DNA of 64,000 bases from contig PZJY01000006.1 of assembly GCA_031472005.1 (NCBI GenBank), forward strand, positions 1,488,001 to 1,552,000. The letters run 5' to 3'. This stretch comes from Tetracladium setigerum (taxonomy: Eukaryota > Ascomycota > Leotiomycetes > Helotiales). Every line of letters begins with the position of its first letter. Position 1 is the stretch's first letter. Position numbers and translations under genes: made by a program. Under the pieces are notes generated by a model. The model saw nothing but the letters and a program-made list of their open reading frames with translations. It was not told the origin of the DNA and did not search any database. Positions 10,738-22,244 of the stretch are shown here, piece after piece.

Positions 10738-13700
10738 GGGCGGTTGTATGATGATGATTGAATGATGATGTATATCGGAATGGCGTATGTTTCTACGGGG
10801 GCGGTTTGACTTTGGCTAGTGGCGTTTGATGGGATTCTGTTGATGTTAAACTAATTCTACCAGAAGTGCAGTTGTGTTGATGTTAGGGTCCGCCCGGCAC
10901 ATACTTTGAGCGTCGCAATACATATACTGCTCATTCACAATCATGCGATCTCAACCTCAATTGCTTTTGTCTTTGAGATATCTTGCAAATTGAGGTCCTG
11001 CATGCAGATTCTGCAATGCATCGATTGCATAGCTCTCCAATAGGTTTGGCAACCAAGTTCGCTGTCAACACGTACGGTCGAAATTGTTATTTAATTTGTC
11101 TGGGTCTTCATTGCGCTGTTGATACTTTAGTTTTGAGGCCAGAATCTTGCTCTGGTTACCTGTCTTTCAATCTGTTGAAGCAATATGTCGGAATATCCTC
11201 GATATATCCCTAATGATATATACCGTCATGTAGGAAAAAAAAGTGAGATAGAGAGATAGAATCGACCGTCTCGGAAGGTGGACATTTCAAATCGCAAGTG
11301 CAGAATTCTTCTCAATTGCGAGCGATCGACGTCACAATTGATGGGACTGTTTACATCTGGGAAGCTCATCAATATGAATCCCTTTCTCATGCAATTAAAA
11401 TTTCACGTAAATATCAGAAAGCGCATAAGACCCATAAGACTCAATAATATCAACTTGTACAGTACCATTTCAAAGGTACTAGCTGAGATCAACATCTTTC
11501 AAATTATTTGCAGACATTATTGTTATTATCGAAAGATTTCTCTCAATGCCTCACTCTGTCTGGTTTGATCCCGGCGGACCGTGACTCCTCATATTACTTT
11601 CCAAAGGTCAGCTGTTATTTTCATGTATTTTATAGTGCTTGGCTTGTTTGGATACACAATTACACATTAATTTAGCATTTATCCAAATTGCAAATGCCGG
11701 ACGTTAGAGTTTGAGATTGCGGGGTGGTTGGTTGGGGTTGGCTGGGGTATGATGCCCGCTAGGCTTGGTTGGGCATTACCGAGCCTGGGGAAAAGGGGGA
11801 TATTGGGGCATTTGAGATGAGGGGTTTGGAGATCTATTCATGGCCTTTGGTTCTCGTCGGCGAATTTATTTATTTGGTGGCGTTTTCCCCAGGTTTAAGA
11901 AGATTTAGATGATCATGAGGGATAAAAAGTCTTGTGGTAAGTCATAGGGTTTTCTCGACGTTGGGTCGACATTCTTGAGAAGATATGATGAAAGCTGTCA
12001 GAAATTGAGTACGGTACCTTTAGTTATTGTACGATATTGGACAAGGACAATCAGAGCGACAACCTAGAACTTGCACTCTCGTAAACCTAGACTGTGTCTC
12101 ATTCAAATGAAACGCTATTGTTCAAACTTACGCAAGGATCCTGTGAACGGGCAAGTCGCAAATATACTGTGCTGAACCTTAGCGACGTGATGGTATACCT
12201 GATATTCATGCAATCAAATTCCCAAAACATTAGAATGGCCAATATTAAGGAGTTGACTTGAGATTGAAGAACAAATAGGTCACCAGGAGTATGTTCAGTT
12301 ACTTTCGAATTGTCTTAAACATCTGAAATTCGTAGGTTTACTTGTGAGTTCCAAGGATCTGCAATCTCTGGACTCTCCATTTTGTCACAGTTTTCTGGTC
12401 ATTTTTTCTTTGGGGGAGGAGCGATGCAAATGGAGGCTTCCTGAAAACTTCCAGAAACCTCTTTCTTGTACTTTCATCTTCTTCTAGTTATCAAACTCTT
12501 TGTCAATCACACCTACTCTCAAGAAAATCAGGACATAGGTATATACTGGTTGATCCTAGTGGGTTGGGGCGGCTTCGTATCGTGTGCTTGAATATCAATG
12601 CCTCGGTTTTAGCATATCAACACCACAGTCTTAGTATATATGTGTTGATTTAAATATATGCCTGATCTTGTTGTCAAAATTGCAAGAAATTGCTCGGTAA
12701 TCCGAGATACTTGAGAAACTGATGGTTTCGAGATCGGTAGAAGTGTATACTGAATCAGAATACTGTGTAATATTATCAACCGATTCAGATTGTGGGCTTT
12801 CCTAGACTGGAGGTCAGAGACGGCTTTTGGGGGAATTAATGATACGTCCTTTCTAGGACGATGGAAAGAAGGGTGCTGCCCAAATGGCATACTTGAGTTG
12901 TATGGATTAACCAGGAATACAATCCTTCGAAGAAACACATTCATTTGCTGATGTTTTCTCTGGCCGTGATGTTTTTTTCTTCTTCTCGATATTTCTGGCG
13001 GTTCGCGGCCCGCACGCATGTATACCTCGTACATGTACTTTACGATTATCCGGAAGTGAGGTAAGAAACTCGTGAACGTGAAGAAGAGGCATTCTTCAGT
13101 GAGGGCGAGGGTACCTGAGTACCAGCCAAGCGTGAGATTTGGGGACATTTAAAATTGCGGCTCGCTTAGGGGCATCTAGGATCACGAAACAGCACATCTT
13201 CAATCTCCCTTCCCTCCGCCTTCTCCGCATCTCATCAACTTTCGCCGCCTTTTTCCTCCATATCTCCTGTCTTATAAGCTAATTTTTGGACACATGATTG
13301 CTTCTAGCGCATTGATTGCATGGGAGATGATCGTCAGCCTTCAACGGTGGCGCGTGAAGTGTCAAGCCCTCACGTTGCGCGTGTTTTGCATACAGGCTGT
13401 AGCTCTCTCCCTCCCTTCAAGCAATCTTCAAGTACTTTCGTACCGTAGCATTCAACCTCCTTAATTACATAACTTCTCTTTCTCTGTTAATATTGGTTCT
13501 TCTGCGTTGTTAATCTACTTCATGCTCGTCATTTTGACGCATTCTCCTAAAATTAGTCTACATCGTTTAGACACTCGGCGATTTTCAAGTACGAAAATTG
13601 CTTGGCCACCACAAAAGGCAATATCATTGCGCCGGGCCGCGAACTCCTAGGACTCTCCGGATTGCGTTTCGGTGTAAGGACCTTAATCTGGGGAAGTCCA

Positions 13701-13941
13701 TCGGATTACGAAAGTATGGGGTCTAATGGCCCAGATCGACATTCTGGTCAGGGGTTACATCGTTCTTGATTGCATATTGGTTGGTGACCATCTAACATGA
13801 CGAGCTACAGCCCTTGATTGCTCGCGAGCCTCCTCGGTAGTGTGGCAACATCATCTGGTCTTCTCCGTACGCAGGGTTTAGGTTGTTGGCGAATGCTGGC
13901 CTGCATGTCTACCAGTCAGAGCTCGAGTGTGCCTGTTGAAC

Positions 13942-13962
13942 CATATAAAAAGTTTTTATATG
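13942..13962. promoter_or_regulatory. Perfect AT-rich palindrome containing TATAAAA on both strands
   Basis: Ten-base arms (CATATAAAAA and its reverse complement) flank a single central G. It is 211 bp upstream of the cellobiohydrolase start codon. It could act as a TATA element in either direction, although a second TATAAA lies closer to the gene. Confidence 0.6.
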
Positions 13963-14082
13963 ACTTTTAGAACCTGCCCTCAGGCTTCCTCAGGCTGTTC
14001 GGAATGAAGGGCACGCCGGCGATGTCGTTCCGCGGTCGTCCGTGGATTGTGGAAAGGCATGAAGCTTGTGTAAAAGCACTTG

Positions 14083-14088
14083 TATAAA
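14083..14088 (+). promoter_or_regulatory. Candidate TATA box of the cellobiohydrolase gene
   Basis: TATAAA lies 85 bp before the ATG at 14173, which would give a leader of about 50 bases. This is typical for a highly expressed fungal cellulase gene. Confidence 0.6.
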
Positions 14089-14172
14089 GAAGAGACGTAC
14101 CCTCCCCTCTGTTTGGATTTCCTCATCCCACTCAACATCTCATCTCCAGCACATTCTCCGTCGACCACAGTC

Positions 14173-15805
14173 ATGAAGAACTCTTTCATCGCAGCTGCCG
14201 CTCTGGCACCAGTTGTCCTCGCGCAGGGAGGCCCTTGGGAAAAATGTCAGTTGTGATTACAGACTGTTGTTTTGCATCATTCTGACTTCAATAGGTGGTG
14301 GTGTGGACTGGACTGGTCCTACGACTTGTGTTGCTGGTTACACTTGCGTTTTCAGCAACCAATGGTACTCTCAATGCTTGCCAGGAGGACCTGCCGTGAC
14401 CACAACCTCTACGACCACCGTTCGAACTACGACCACCTCTAGCCGAACCTCCTCGTCGACCACCACCGCCGTAGTCACTACTTCGCGATCGACCACATCA
14501 GCTAGCGGAACAACCACTCGCACGACGACCCCAGTTTCCACCACAAGTGCATCCCGAACAACCACTGGATCCCCCACTACCACATCTCCAGTTGTTGTTT
14601 CAGGCAACCCTTTCAATGGCGTTGAGCTCTTCCCCAACCCATACTATGCATCTGAGATTCTCACCCTCGCCGTTCCATCTCTGCCAGTATCTCTCCAAGC
14701 CAAGGCATCTGCTGTTGCCAAGGTACCAACCTTCGCCTGGTTGGATACCTTCTCCAAGATTCCTCTTATGGAGTCTCACCTTGTTGCTATCCGAGCGGCA
14801 AACAACGCTGGTCACTCCCCACCATACGCTGGTACCTTTGTCGTTTACGATTTGCCAGATCGTGACTGTGCTGCTGCTGCCTCCAACGGAGAATACTCCA
14901 TTGCCAATGGCGGTGTTGCTCTTTACAAGACTTACATCGACACCATTCGTGCTCTCATTGTCGCCTATGCCGATGTTAAGATCATCCTCGTCATCGGTAA
15001 GAATACCTGGGTTAATTTTCAAACTGCATATTCAGCTAACTCGCCATCCAGAGCCTGATTCGCTTGCCAACCTCATCACCAACATGAACGTTGCAAAGTG
15101 CGCAAACGCCAAGACCACCTACTTGGAATTGACCAACTACGCCATCACCAAGCTCGCCCTTCCCAACGTTTCCATGTACCTTGATGGAGGTCACGGAGGA
15201 TGGCTCGGATGGCCCGCCAACATTGGCCCAGCTGCCACCATGTACGGCCAAGTCTACACCACCGCTGGCAGCCCACCTCAACTCCGAGGTCTCGCTATCA
15301 ACGTTTCCAACTACAACGGCTGGAGTCTTGCTACCTGCCCATCTTACACCACCCCAACCCCAACTGCGATGAGCAGAAGTATGTCAATGCTTTCGCCCCT
15401 CTCCTCACCGCAGCTGGTTTCCCAGCACACTTCATCATGGACAGTAGTCGTAACGGTGTTCAGCCAACTGCTCAAATCCAACAGGGAGATTGGTGCAATG
15501 TCATCGGCACTGGTTTCGGTATCCGACCAGGAACAGCCACTGGCAACTCCCTCCTTGATTCCTTCGTCTGGATCAAGCCCGGTGGAGAGGCTGATGTAAG
15601 TTTTCCCCCAATATATAGAAATATGTCACGCCCGAATGCATCACAGTTGCTAATTTCTTAATCATAGGGAACTTCTGATACCTCCGCTGTCAGATACGAT
15701 TTCCACTGCGGTCTCGCTGATGCCCTCAAGCCTGCCCCAGAGGCCGGTACCTGGTTCCAGGCTTACTTCCAACAATTGTTGGTCAACGCTAACCCAGCTT
15801 TCTAA
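14173..15805 (+). CDS. cel6A: Cellobiohydrolase II, GH6 with N-terminal CBM1; one-base frame break
   Basis: This secreted exo-glucanase releases cellobiose from non-reducing cellulose ends. Exons: 14173-14245, 14295-14996, 15052-15595, 15668-15805. A signal peptide (MKNSFIAAAALAPVVLA) is followed by a CBM1 (about 19-55) with four Cys and surface aromatics, then a Thr/Ser linker of roughly 70 residues, then the GH6 domain. Both GH6 signatures are present: YDLPDRDCAA with the catalytic acid Asp, and VIEPDSLANL, the latter split by the second intron. YLDGGHGGWLGWP, WIKPGGEADG and the final AYFQQLL are also typical. In the four-C run 15352-15355 one base is missing: the frame reads SYTTPTPTAMS but the neighbouring frame gives PNPNCDEQKYVNA as in the family. 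With the base restored the protein is 485 residues. Confidence 0.96.
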
Positions 15806-16329
15806 GCGCTTCGTCCGATGAGACTTTGGGTGCAAAAGCGACCAAATAATCTCCAGTAGTGTGACGGGCTCTATAAAAAAGAAAAGAAAAGAAATGGTTG
15901 GTGGAAAAGTGTGGGGTCGGAAAAGATTTTAAACATGTACATATCTTCTACTTCTTCGAGAATATACTTTGTCCTGGATACTCTGGTATCGAACTTTTGT
16001 AAATAGAAAAATCATTCGCTCTTTGTCTAAAATTGGCTGCCTCGAATTGTGTGCCATCAAGCGCTACTTTATAGTCCAATCCCTGTGAGATTACTCGAAG
16101 AGATAAGGGAAATGCGCGGTAGGAAATATCGTGTCATTCTTGACTTGTGGTATAACAATACTAGCAGCCCATGAGCCTACTATCTCCTCTATCATCTACT
16201 CTATCAATTGACAACTACTCTCCGACTATCTTATTTTCTGTGCTCGCCTTGCGCCATCCATACTCTCTCCACAAATAAAGCTTCAAGTTTGAAGTTCGAG
16301 CCTCTAGTCTGGGGTATCTTCCATCGAAT
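15806..16329. other. Convergent intergenic region
   Basis: This separates the stop codons of the cellobiohydrolase (+) and the lipid phosphatase (-). It should hold both 3' UTRs. No gene or repeat was noted apart from an A/G-rich stretch near 15877-15895. Confidence 0.6.
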
Positions 16330-17482
16330 CTAGGGCACAGGCGTGTTCACCGAATGCTTACTTCGTGTAGGTGCAACTCTCTCATTGCCAAATCTTGAAG
16401 ATTTAGGGCCTTTCTGGGGGCAAATGGAGAGAGAGCGCAGTGGTATGTGATTGAACCGAAAGTCGAGAACTGATGCGTAACTGGAACGGTATGCTAAGGT
16501 ACCAAGACTCGAGCCGATGAATAGACCGGCAATAATATCAAAAGCATGATGTTGCTAATTTTGATCAGAAACAATCTTTCCGTCTTTCACAGGAAGACTT
16601 ACATGAGAGATGTACATCATCCCCGCCACAAGACCTGCTCCAACGAGGGGTGATGCCATGACGCCAAAGAGGAGAAAATTTGTGGTTTGGTCTGCGAAGA
16701 CCTTCAGTTTTGCATTTAGGAAAATAGCGAGAAAAACAGCAGGAGCAAAAGCATTGGCAGTATGTCCACTGGGAAAGGTTTGAAGACTAATTGGGACGTT
16801 AGTTTTGAGCTGTACATCTACAAAGAGGAGCATACGCCTTTTCAACGGCATGTCTTGTTCCGGTACAAGCACTGGGATCGAACCACCAAGCCTGGCTATG
16901 AAAATCTTTATATGCCAGCGTCATATTGGGTTTACAGATATCCATGTAGTGCGGTCGAAAACCTCCGACGAAATTCTTGAGCAGAACACAAACGAATGTC
17001 CTATGTGAGAGTGTTGGCCACTATAGAACAGTTACTGAGCTTAGGACTTACGTTGAGACCATTGCTCTGAGAAGACCAAGAATGCCAGCATGAAGGTCCC
17101 AAAGATCTCGGCGTTTGAATTGGAAACAGGCCACAACGAGGATTGGACAGCAGACAACCACCAGCGCGCAACTTAGCGTAGACAGAGGCTCTTCCACGAA
17201 GGGGTAACTGAGATGCAGTGGTGCCATCAGATATGAAGTTGGGTCATTGTTGTCTTTACAATTTGTTGACGAGAACAGAGGTACCACTCTGTGTTGCGCC
17301 TGGTGTATCGGCATGAAATAGATGCCACCCATGAGACTTGCCACAGCAGCAATCGAAAGGTAGTCCAGCCACACATGTCGTAAATAACTTTTGAAACTTC
17401 TGGCTCTAGTATGTGATCTTAGAAGCTCCGAATATGTAAGATCATTTACAGGTTCAGGAGTTGTAGCTCGAGGTCGCGCCAT
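16330..17482 (-). CDS. PAP2-type lipid phosphate phosphatase, integral membrane
   Basis: The family dephosphorylates phosphatidate and related lipid phosphates at endomembranes. Exons 17482-17052, 17000-16836, 16786-16603 and 16554-16330 join in phase to 334 residues with about six hydrophobic segments. Motif 1 (K-x6-R-P) is KNFVGGFRP and motif 2 is FPSGHT. The third motif is weak: SHQHHAFDIIAG keeps H-x3-D, but the usual Ser-Arg ten residues earlier is not visible. That segment spans the last intron, so a mis-set splice site is possible. The end AYRSSYASVLDFRFNHIPL is typical of one fungal LPP subgroup. It is transcribed away from the aminotransferase gene. Confidence 0.85.
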
Positions 17483-18644
17483 TCCAATGCAATCGAGATC
17501 TAAAAGTCGAAGTCAGAGAGCGAACTCGACGACGAAAGTAATACGACTAGTTACCCAGCTTTGTGGGCTATGTGATAACTTTGGTGTGCTGGAGATATTA
17601 CTCGTTCGAAGGCGTTCAATCTGCTGGCTTTTAAGTGTATGGACTGGAGGCAGTCAGAAGGTAGGAAGAGAACACGAGTCTGTCCGCAACTAGTGACGGA
17701 GAACAGAATCGATGGTGTAATAATGAAGAAAAGAAGAAAAAGTATAGACTTTAATGATGGTGTTCAACTTTGATGCTTGAATTGGATTGGGTTTGAGTCG
17801 GGCAGAACGAGATGTATGTGTGGGTTGTCCAGAACGCACGTTGAACGGAAAGAGCAACCTCCCAATCCCAAGTTGCTCTCTGGACGAGATTACTCATGAT
17901 TGCCAATCACAGATAAGTCTTATTTGGGAAGTAGAAACCAAATCACCAAAAACCTGGCAATATCAAAATGATCAGGGTTTATGTCGATGTAAACAACGCC
18001 TCGACGGTTGACCTTGCCTTCAATTCGACTTTCAATAAAAGCTGTTGACCCGAATTCCGAGATTGGAGCTTGGGTTTCGGTGTCAATACGAAGCCACATA
18101 ATTTGAGTATCAAAAACTCATTGCAATGAGTATATATATGTTGGTTATCAAGTTAAAGGTTTCTTGGTTGTTAAGTCAAAAAAATCTCTCTGGCTTATGT
18201 AAAACATGGGAAGAAATGGGGGCGTTGTCGGAGGTTGACCGACGCCTTGGCAAAAATTGTTTTTCTGGTCGGTTTGGGCGAATTATTGCGCCATCTATCC
18301 AGTTACACTGACACACCCTGCAGAGTAAGATCTTATATTGTATATATACAATTGAGGATAAAGTGCCTTTAATAGGAAATCCTAAGTCCCATCTTTCTGA
18401 GTCTTTGCTTTTCCTAGCATCCAATCGGAGACCCAACGGGCGTCGACGTCACCCTGGCTTCCCTACGCCGAATCTACCCCTCCATCAAACTGGCGTCCCC
18501 CGCAGTAGGCTCTCGTTGATCGCGAGACATCTAGATCCGAGGCCTCCCATTGCCATAAATACTCCCTACGCAACCGAGAGACTGTCCGGAGACACCACAA
18601 GACGATCAAGTACCAGCTCCAACTCCAACTCCAAAAACCCAAAG
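17483..18644. promoter_or_regulatory. Divergent promoter of the lipid phosphatase and the alanine:glyoxylate aminotransferase
   Basis: No gene is recognised. A perfect 16-bp palindrome with a TATATATA core lies at 18337-18352, 293 bp before the aminotransferase start. An in-frame ATG at 18363 is probably upstream of the transcript start if that element is the TATA box. Confidence 0.5.
18337..18352. promoter_or_regulatory. Palindromic TATA element (ATTGTATATATACAAT)
   Basis: A 16-bp perfect palindrome with a TATATATA core in the divergent promoter. It could serve either gene. Used by the aminotransferase, it implies a leader of roughly 260 bases. Confidence 0.5.
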
Positions 18645-19987
18645 ATGTCTACTCAACCAGAACACCCCACATTGCTCATTCCGGGCCCAATTGAGTTCGA
18701 CGATGCTGTGCTACACTCCATGAGCCATTTCAGGTACGAGCTACATATGTGGCTGCCGGTTGGAGAAGATATCGCAGAAGATGTTGGCTAACCATCCCTT
18801 TCCTCCTCCAGTCAAAGCCATGTCGGTCCCCCTTTCGTCCAAACCTTTGGCGAGACTCTCTCGATGCTTCGAAAGGTCTTCCAAACCACCGACCCCTCCT
18901 CACAACCATTTGTAATCTCGGGATCTGGAACATTGGGATGGGATTTCGTTGCAGCAAATCTGGCAGAGCCAGGGGATGATGTTCTGGTGCTTCATACTGG
19001 CTACTTCGCGGACTCTTTTGCCGACTGCTTCGAGACCTACGGCGTCAAGGCAACACAATTGAAGGCACCTATTGGATCAAGACCACAACTACCAGAGATT
19101 GAGAAGGCGTTGAAAGAGAAGAAGTACAAGCTTTTGACTGTCACACATGTCGACACCTCCACCGGAGTGCTTAGCGAGCTCAAGAGTCTTTCGGAACTTA
19201 TTCAGAGAGTCTCTCCAGAAACTCTGCTCATTGTTGATGGAGTTTGCAGTGTTGGAAGTGAAGAGATTGACTTTGACGCATGGAAATTGGATGGTGTTGT
19301 CACTGCCAGCCAGAAGGCATTAGGTTGCCCCGCCGGACTCTCAATTTCGATGTATAGTGGACGAGCCATCAAAACTTTCCAAAGCAGAAAGACACCACCT
19401 GGTTCATACTTTGCTTCAATGAAGAATTGGCTACCAAGTCAGTCTTCTTCCTCCCTCCCACCTTTGCCCTTGCTAACAAATTCACAGTCATGCAAAACTA
19501 TGAAGCCGGAAAACCCTCTTACTTCGCAACGCCATCGCCCCAACTCGTTCACGCTCTCCACACTTCTCTAACTCAAATTCTCTCCAGGCCACTCTCAGAA
19601 CGATTTGCCCTGCACCACGCAGCATCGCAAAAAGTGAAAAACGCAGTTGCCGACCTCGGCCTCAAGCAGCTTGCATCGGAGCCGGCCGATCAAGCAAATG
19701 GAATGACGGCAGTTTACCTGCCCGAGGGCGTTACCGCTGCACAAGTCCTTCCAAGCCTGATGAAAAAAGGTGTAATTTTTGCTGGTGGGCTCCACAAAGA
19801 AATCGCTGCGAAGTATTTCAGAATTGGTCACATGGGCGTTAGTGTGGTGAGTAATCCAACAACTAAGCAGCATTGCGGACAACCTTCTGACTATTGTGAA
19901 CAGACTGATCCCAAGCGTGATGATCTTGACCGCGCTGTTCAGGCTCTTGGAGCTAGCTTGACTGAGGTGGGATATTCAAAGCCGTAG
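18645..19987 (+). CDS. AGX1: Alanine:glyoxylate aminotransferase
   Basis: This class V PLP enzyme makes glycine from glyoxylate with alanine as donor. Exons 18645-18733, 18812-19437, 19488-19846 and 19904-19987 join in phase to 385 residues, the same length as yeast Agx1. Visible are the N-terminal LIPGPIEFDDAVL, SGSGTLGWD, the PLP-ring Asp in IVDGVCSVGS, and Lys about 198 in TASQKALGCPAGLS that forms the Schiff base. The C-terminus is SKP, not a standard peroxisomal SKL. The frame stays open upstream to an ATG at 18363, giving an Arg-rich extension, but its low complexity and place next to the TATA element argue for the start at 18645. Confidence 0.94.
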
Positions 19988-21306
19988 ACATTTCAATTCT
20001 TTGATCACAAAACGGATCAAATGTCAAAATTCACTGAATATTCCGAAGTGTTATTGTTGATTATCAGGATGTTAGCGCTAAGAGTAATACTAAGAATTAT
20101 TACCTAGCAAAAACTTTTAGTATGTCGCGCCGCCGGGGAATTATCTTACCAAGCAAGCTTACGAAGACATTAAAACTTATTGTTGGCTAAAAAGTGTCCG
20201 GAGACTTCTTACACTTGACTGTAGCTATTTTCAGGTACATGACAGGGTGGATCGGATCGACCGACCATCGCTGGAGCCGCATCCACCTCCCTTCCCACAG
20301 TCCTTCACGAGTCCTTTTTTTTCTCCTACTGGTAAACATTTCGTTGGCAAACATTAACTTCTAGAACACGATTTGCAGAAGTTGTTGAACATTACCTGTC
20401 AGATCACTCACGGTAGAGGCATAAAGGAGTGCGTAGGAGGAAATGATATAATAACCAGTATACTACTCCGTAGGTCTGGAAAAACTAAGGAGTGAACCAG
20501 TAGCGGGCCTGAAGGTGGCCCGATATCACCCTGAACCTCTGAACCTCAAAAGCCAATATCAAGTGTTAGTCACGTGGCATTATTCGTATGGTGCGGTAGG
20601 GTATTAGAGTTAAGATTAAGGTTAAGGTTCAGTCGCGAGATAGGGAATCGTGCTTACTTCGCTCGTATATATGGGGTCGTCTGAAACCTCCTTTTCTCGA
20701 CGACATGGCATTGACAGAAATCTGTGACAATTGTTAGCAGGTATGAATGCTTGTTTTAAAATGGATGGATGAGTAGGTGGGACGGGCATGATGTGGGGGC
20801 AGCAAAGGATGAATGTGTGGGATTGGGGACACATCTCTCTGTCCTAGTTTTTTTTTTTCGCGTGAGTATCTTTGCGAGGACATTTTGGTTCGCAATGTGG
20901 TTTTCACCTCCTGCTGCATCCCGTTTTCACGCAATTTCTTGTTTTATCTTGTTGGGTTCTTTTCTGGAGTGGAGCCATCGCTTCTCTGAAGGTTTCCGTC
21001 AACGATTTATGATTGAGCCCAATTGTATTCACATACTTTTTATTTCAACACGCAAGTAGATCTGATCTGGGGAATTCTGCAGTTTTGCGAGGTATAGTTC
21101 TATACATTTTCAATGAAGCTTTGTCTAACTGAAAACCAAATAGTTTTCAAGAGTCAGAGAGCCTTCCTTCTTAATTGAGAGCCAAACGAAACAGCGCAAC
21201 AGCAACATTTGCAATGAACATAATCCAGTGCACGTCCCAACTTCCAACAGCATCGCCAAATGACCTCAATCACCCCCTCCTCTTTGCAAACCCTTTGCCC
21301 TCACCT
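19988..21306. other. Convergent intergenic region
   Basis: This separates the aminotransferase stop from the stop of the secreted Hce2-like gene. No gene is recognised. It includes one TACTCCGTA element (20464-20472) and an imperfect TTAAGG-rich stretch near 20606-20630. Confidence 0.55.
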
Positions 21307-22123
21307 TCACAAGGGTCGGTTCAGGTTTGAATTATCGGTCATTCGCCAGAGCAACTCCGCACTCCCATTCTGCACAAGATCACCATCGCAATCCGCGGAA
21401 CCATAGGCGCGCACGCGCCAAGCGTTATTGTTCCAGCCCTGGAATTTGTTCAGGCTGTCGTTCACCAGGTCGCTCAAGTCGGTGTTGCCGAGGCGTACTC
21501 TCCATGCAGTGTGATAAATGCCGAAGTAACAGTTACCGTCGGCAATGACGGCGCGAAACCTGTTTACTGTGAGGTCTTCAAATCCGATGGACCAGTAGCC
21601 ATAGTTCTGGTTGGCCCACTAGATGGAAGAAGGAGGTTAGACGGGGAGGATGGGAATGAGGCATGAGGGATGAGGGAAATGGAGAACTTACGTCACGAAT
21701 AGCACGGCAGCGGCCGGTGGTGGGCGCGTTCGGGCCAATGTCATTGTGGAAGGAAGAATGGCGGCATTTGTTTTGCGGGGTGCTTTGGGGTCGCCAGGCG
21801 ACGGCAAGAGGGAAGACTCTTTGACGAGCTTCGAGAGCTGTGGTGGAATTATCGTGGGTGACATTGGAGCGGGTGAACTCTTTTGCTACCCACTATAGAT
21901 AGAGGAGAGGGTCAGTGATGAGATTTTGGGGAAGGGGGGGGGGAGGTGAGGGAAAATGTACGATTGTGTGCTCGAGCCCGTCGGTGGCTATGAATTTCTC
22001 GGGGACGAGGCCGGAGGTGTCAAACTCGCCATGAAAAATGTCCGCTGCTCCTGATGAGGGTGCAGCAAGGCCTCTTGCTGCGAGAAGCAGACTTGCGACT
22101 TGGATGATGGAGAGGAAGTGCAT
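21307..22123 (-). CDS. Small secreted Cys-containing protein, Hce2/Ecp2-like
   Basis: Three exons (22123-21962, 21892-21692, 21618-21307) join in phase to 224 residues. A signal peptide (MHFLSIIQVASLLLAARGLA) is followed by a propeptide-like region with Asn-x-Thr sequons (SNVT, DNST) and then a domain with NKCRHSSF, GRCRAIRDW, DGNCYFGIYHT, VRLGNTDLSDLVNDSLNKF and ADCDG. Spacing and motif order match the Hce2 domain (homologues of Cladosporium fulvum Ecp2), whose members are apoplastic effectors or of unknown role in saprotrophs. The match is by pattern, not alignment, and the Asp normally before the second Cys is Arg here. The first intron contains a run of ten C on the coding strand. Confidence 0.65.
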
Positions 22124-22237
22124 TGTGAAGGTGGCCGAGAGAGAATCCTGAGACTTAAGAGAATTCTGAGACTTGAGAGAATCTTGAAGTGAATGCTGAG
22201 TGAAGATAGAAGACCATAGGAAGAAGAATAGGCTCCT

Positions 22238-22244
22238 TATATAT
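22238..22244 (-). promoter_or_regulatory. Candidate TATA box of the Hce2-like gene
   Basis: TATATAA on the minus strand about 115 bp before the ATG at 22123. Confidence 0.45.

Larger units (their letters stand above)
10738..14172 (+). other. 3.4-kb intergenic region upstream of cellobiohydrolase
   Basis: No gene is recognised. The longest open frame (179 codons, minus strand, 12609-13148) has no domain I know and no intron-exon logic, so I treat it as chance. The proximal 250 bp form the cellobiohydrolase promoter, with a TATAAA at 14083 and an AT palindrome at 13942-13962. Confidence 0.6.

Noticed and set aside
12609..13148. 179-codon minus-strand open frame
   Set aside because: No recognisable motif and no typical fungal gene context. 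A second minus-strand open frame overlaps part of it, so chance is likely.
16865..16885. GGGATCGAACC, resembling a tRNA B box
   Set aside because: It is antisense to a coding exon of the lipid phosphatase and no cloverleaf can be built around it. No tRNA was found in the window.
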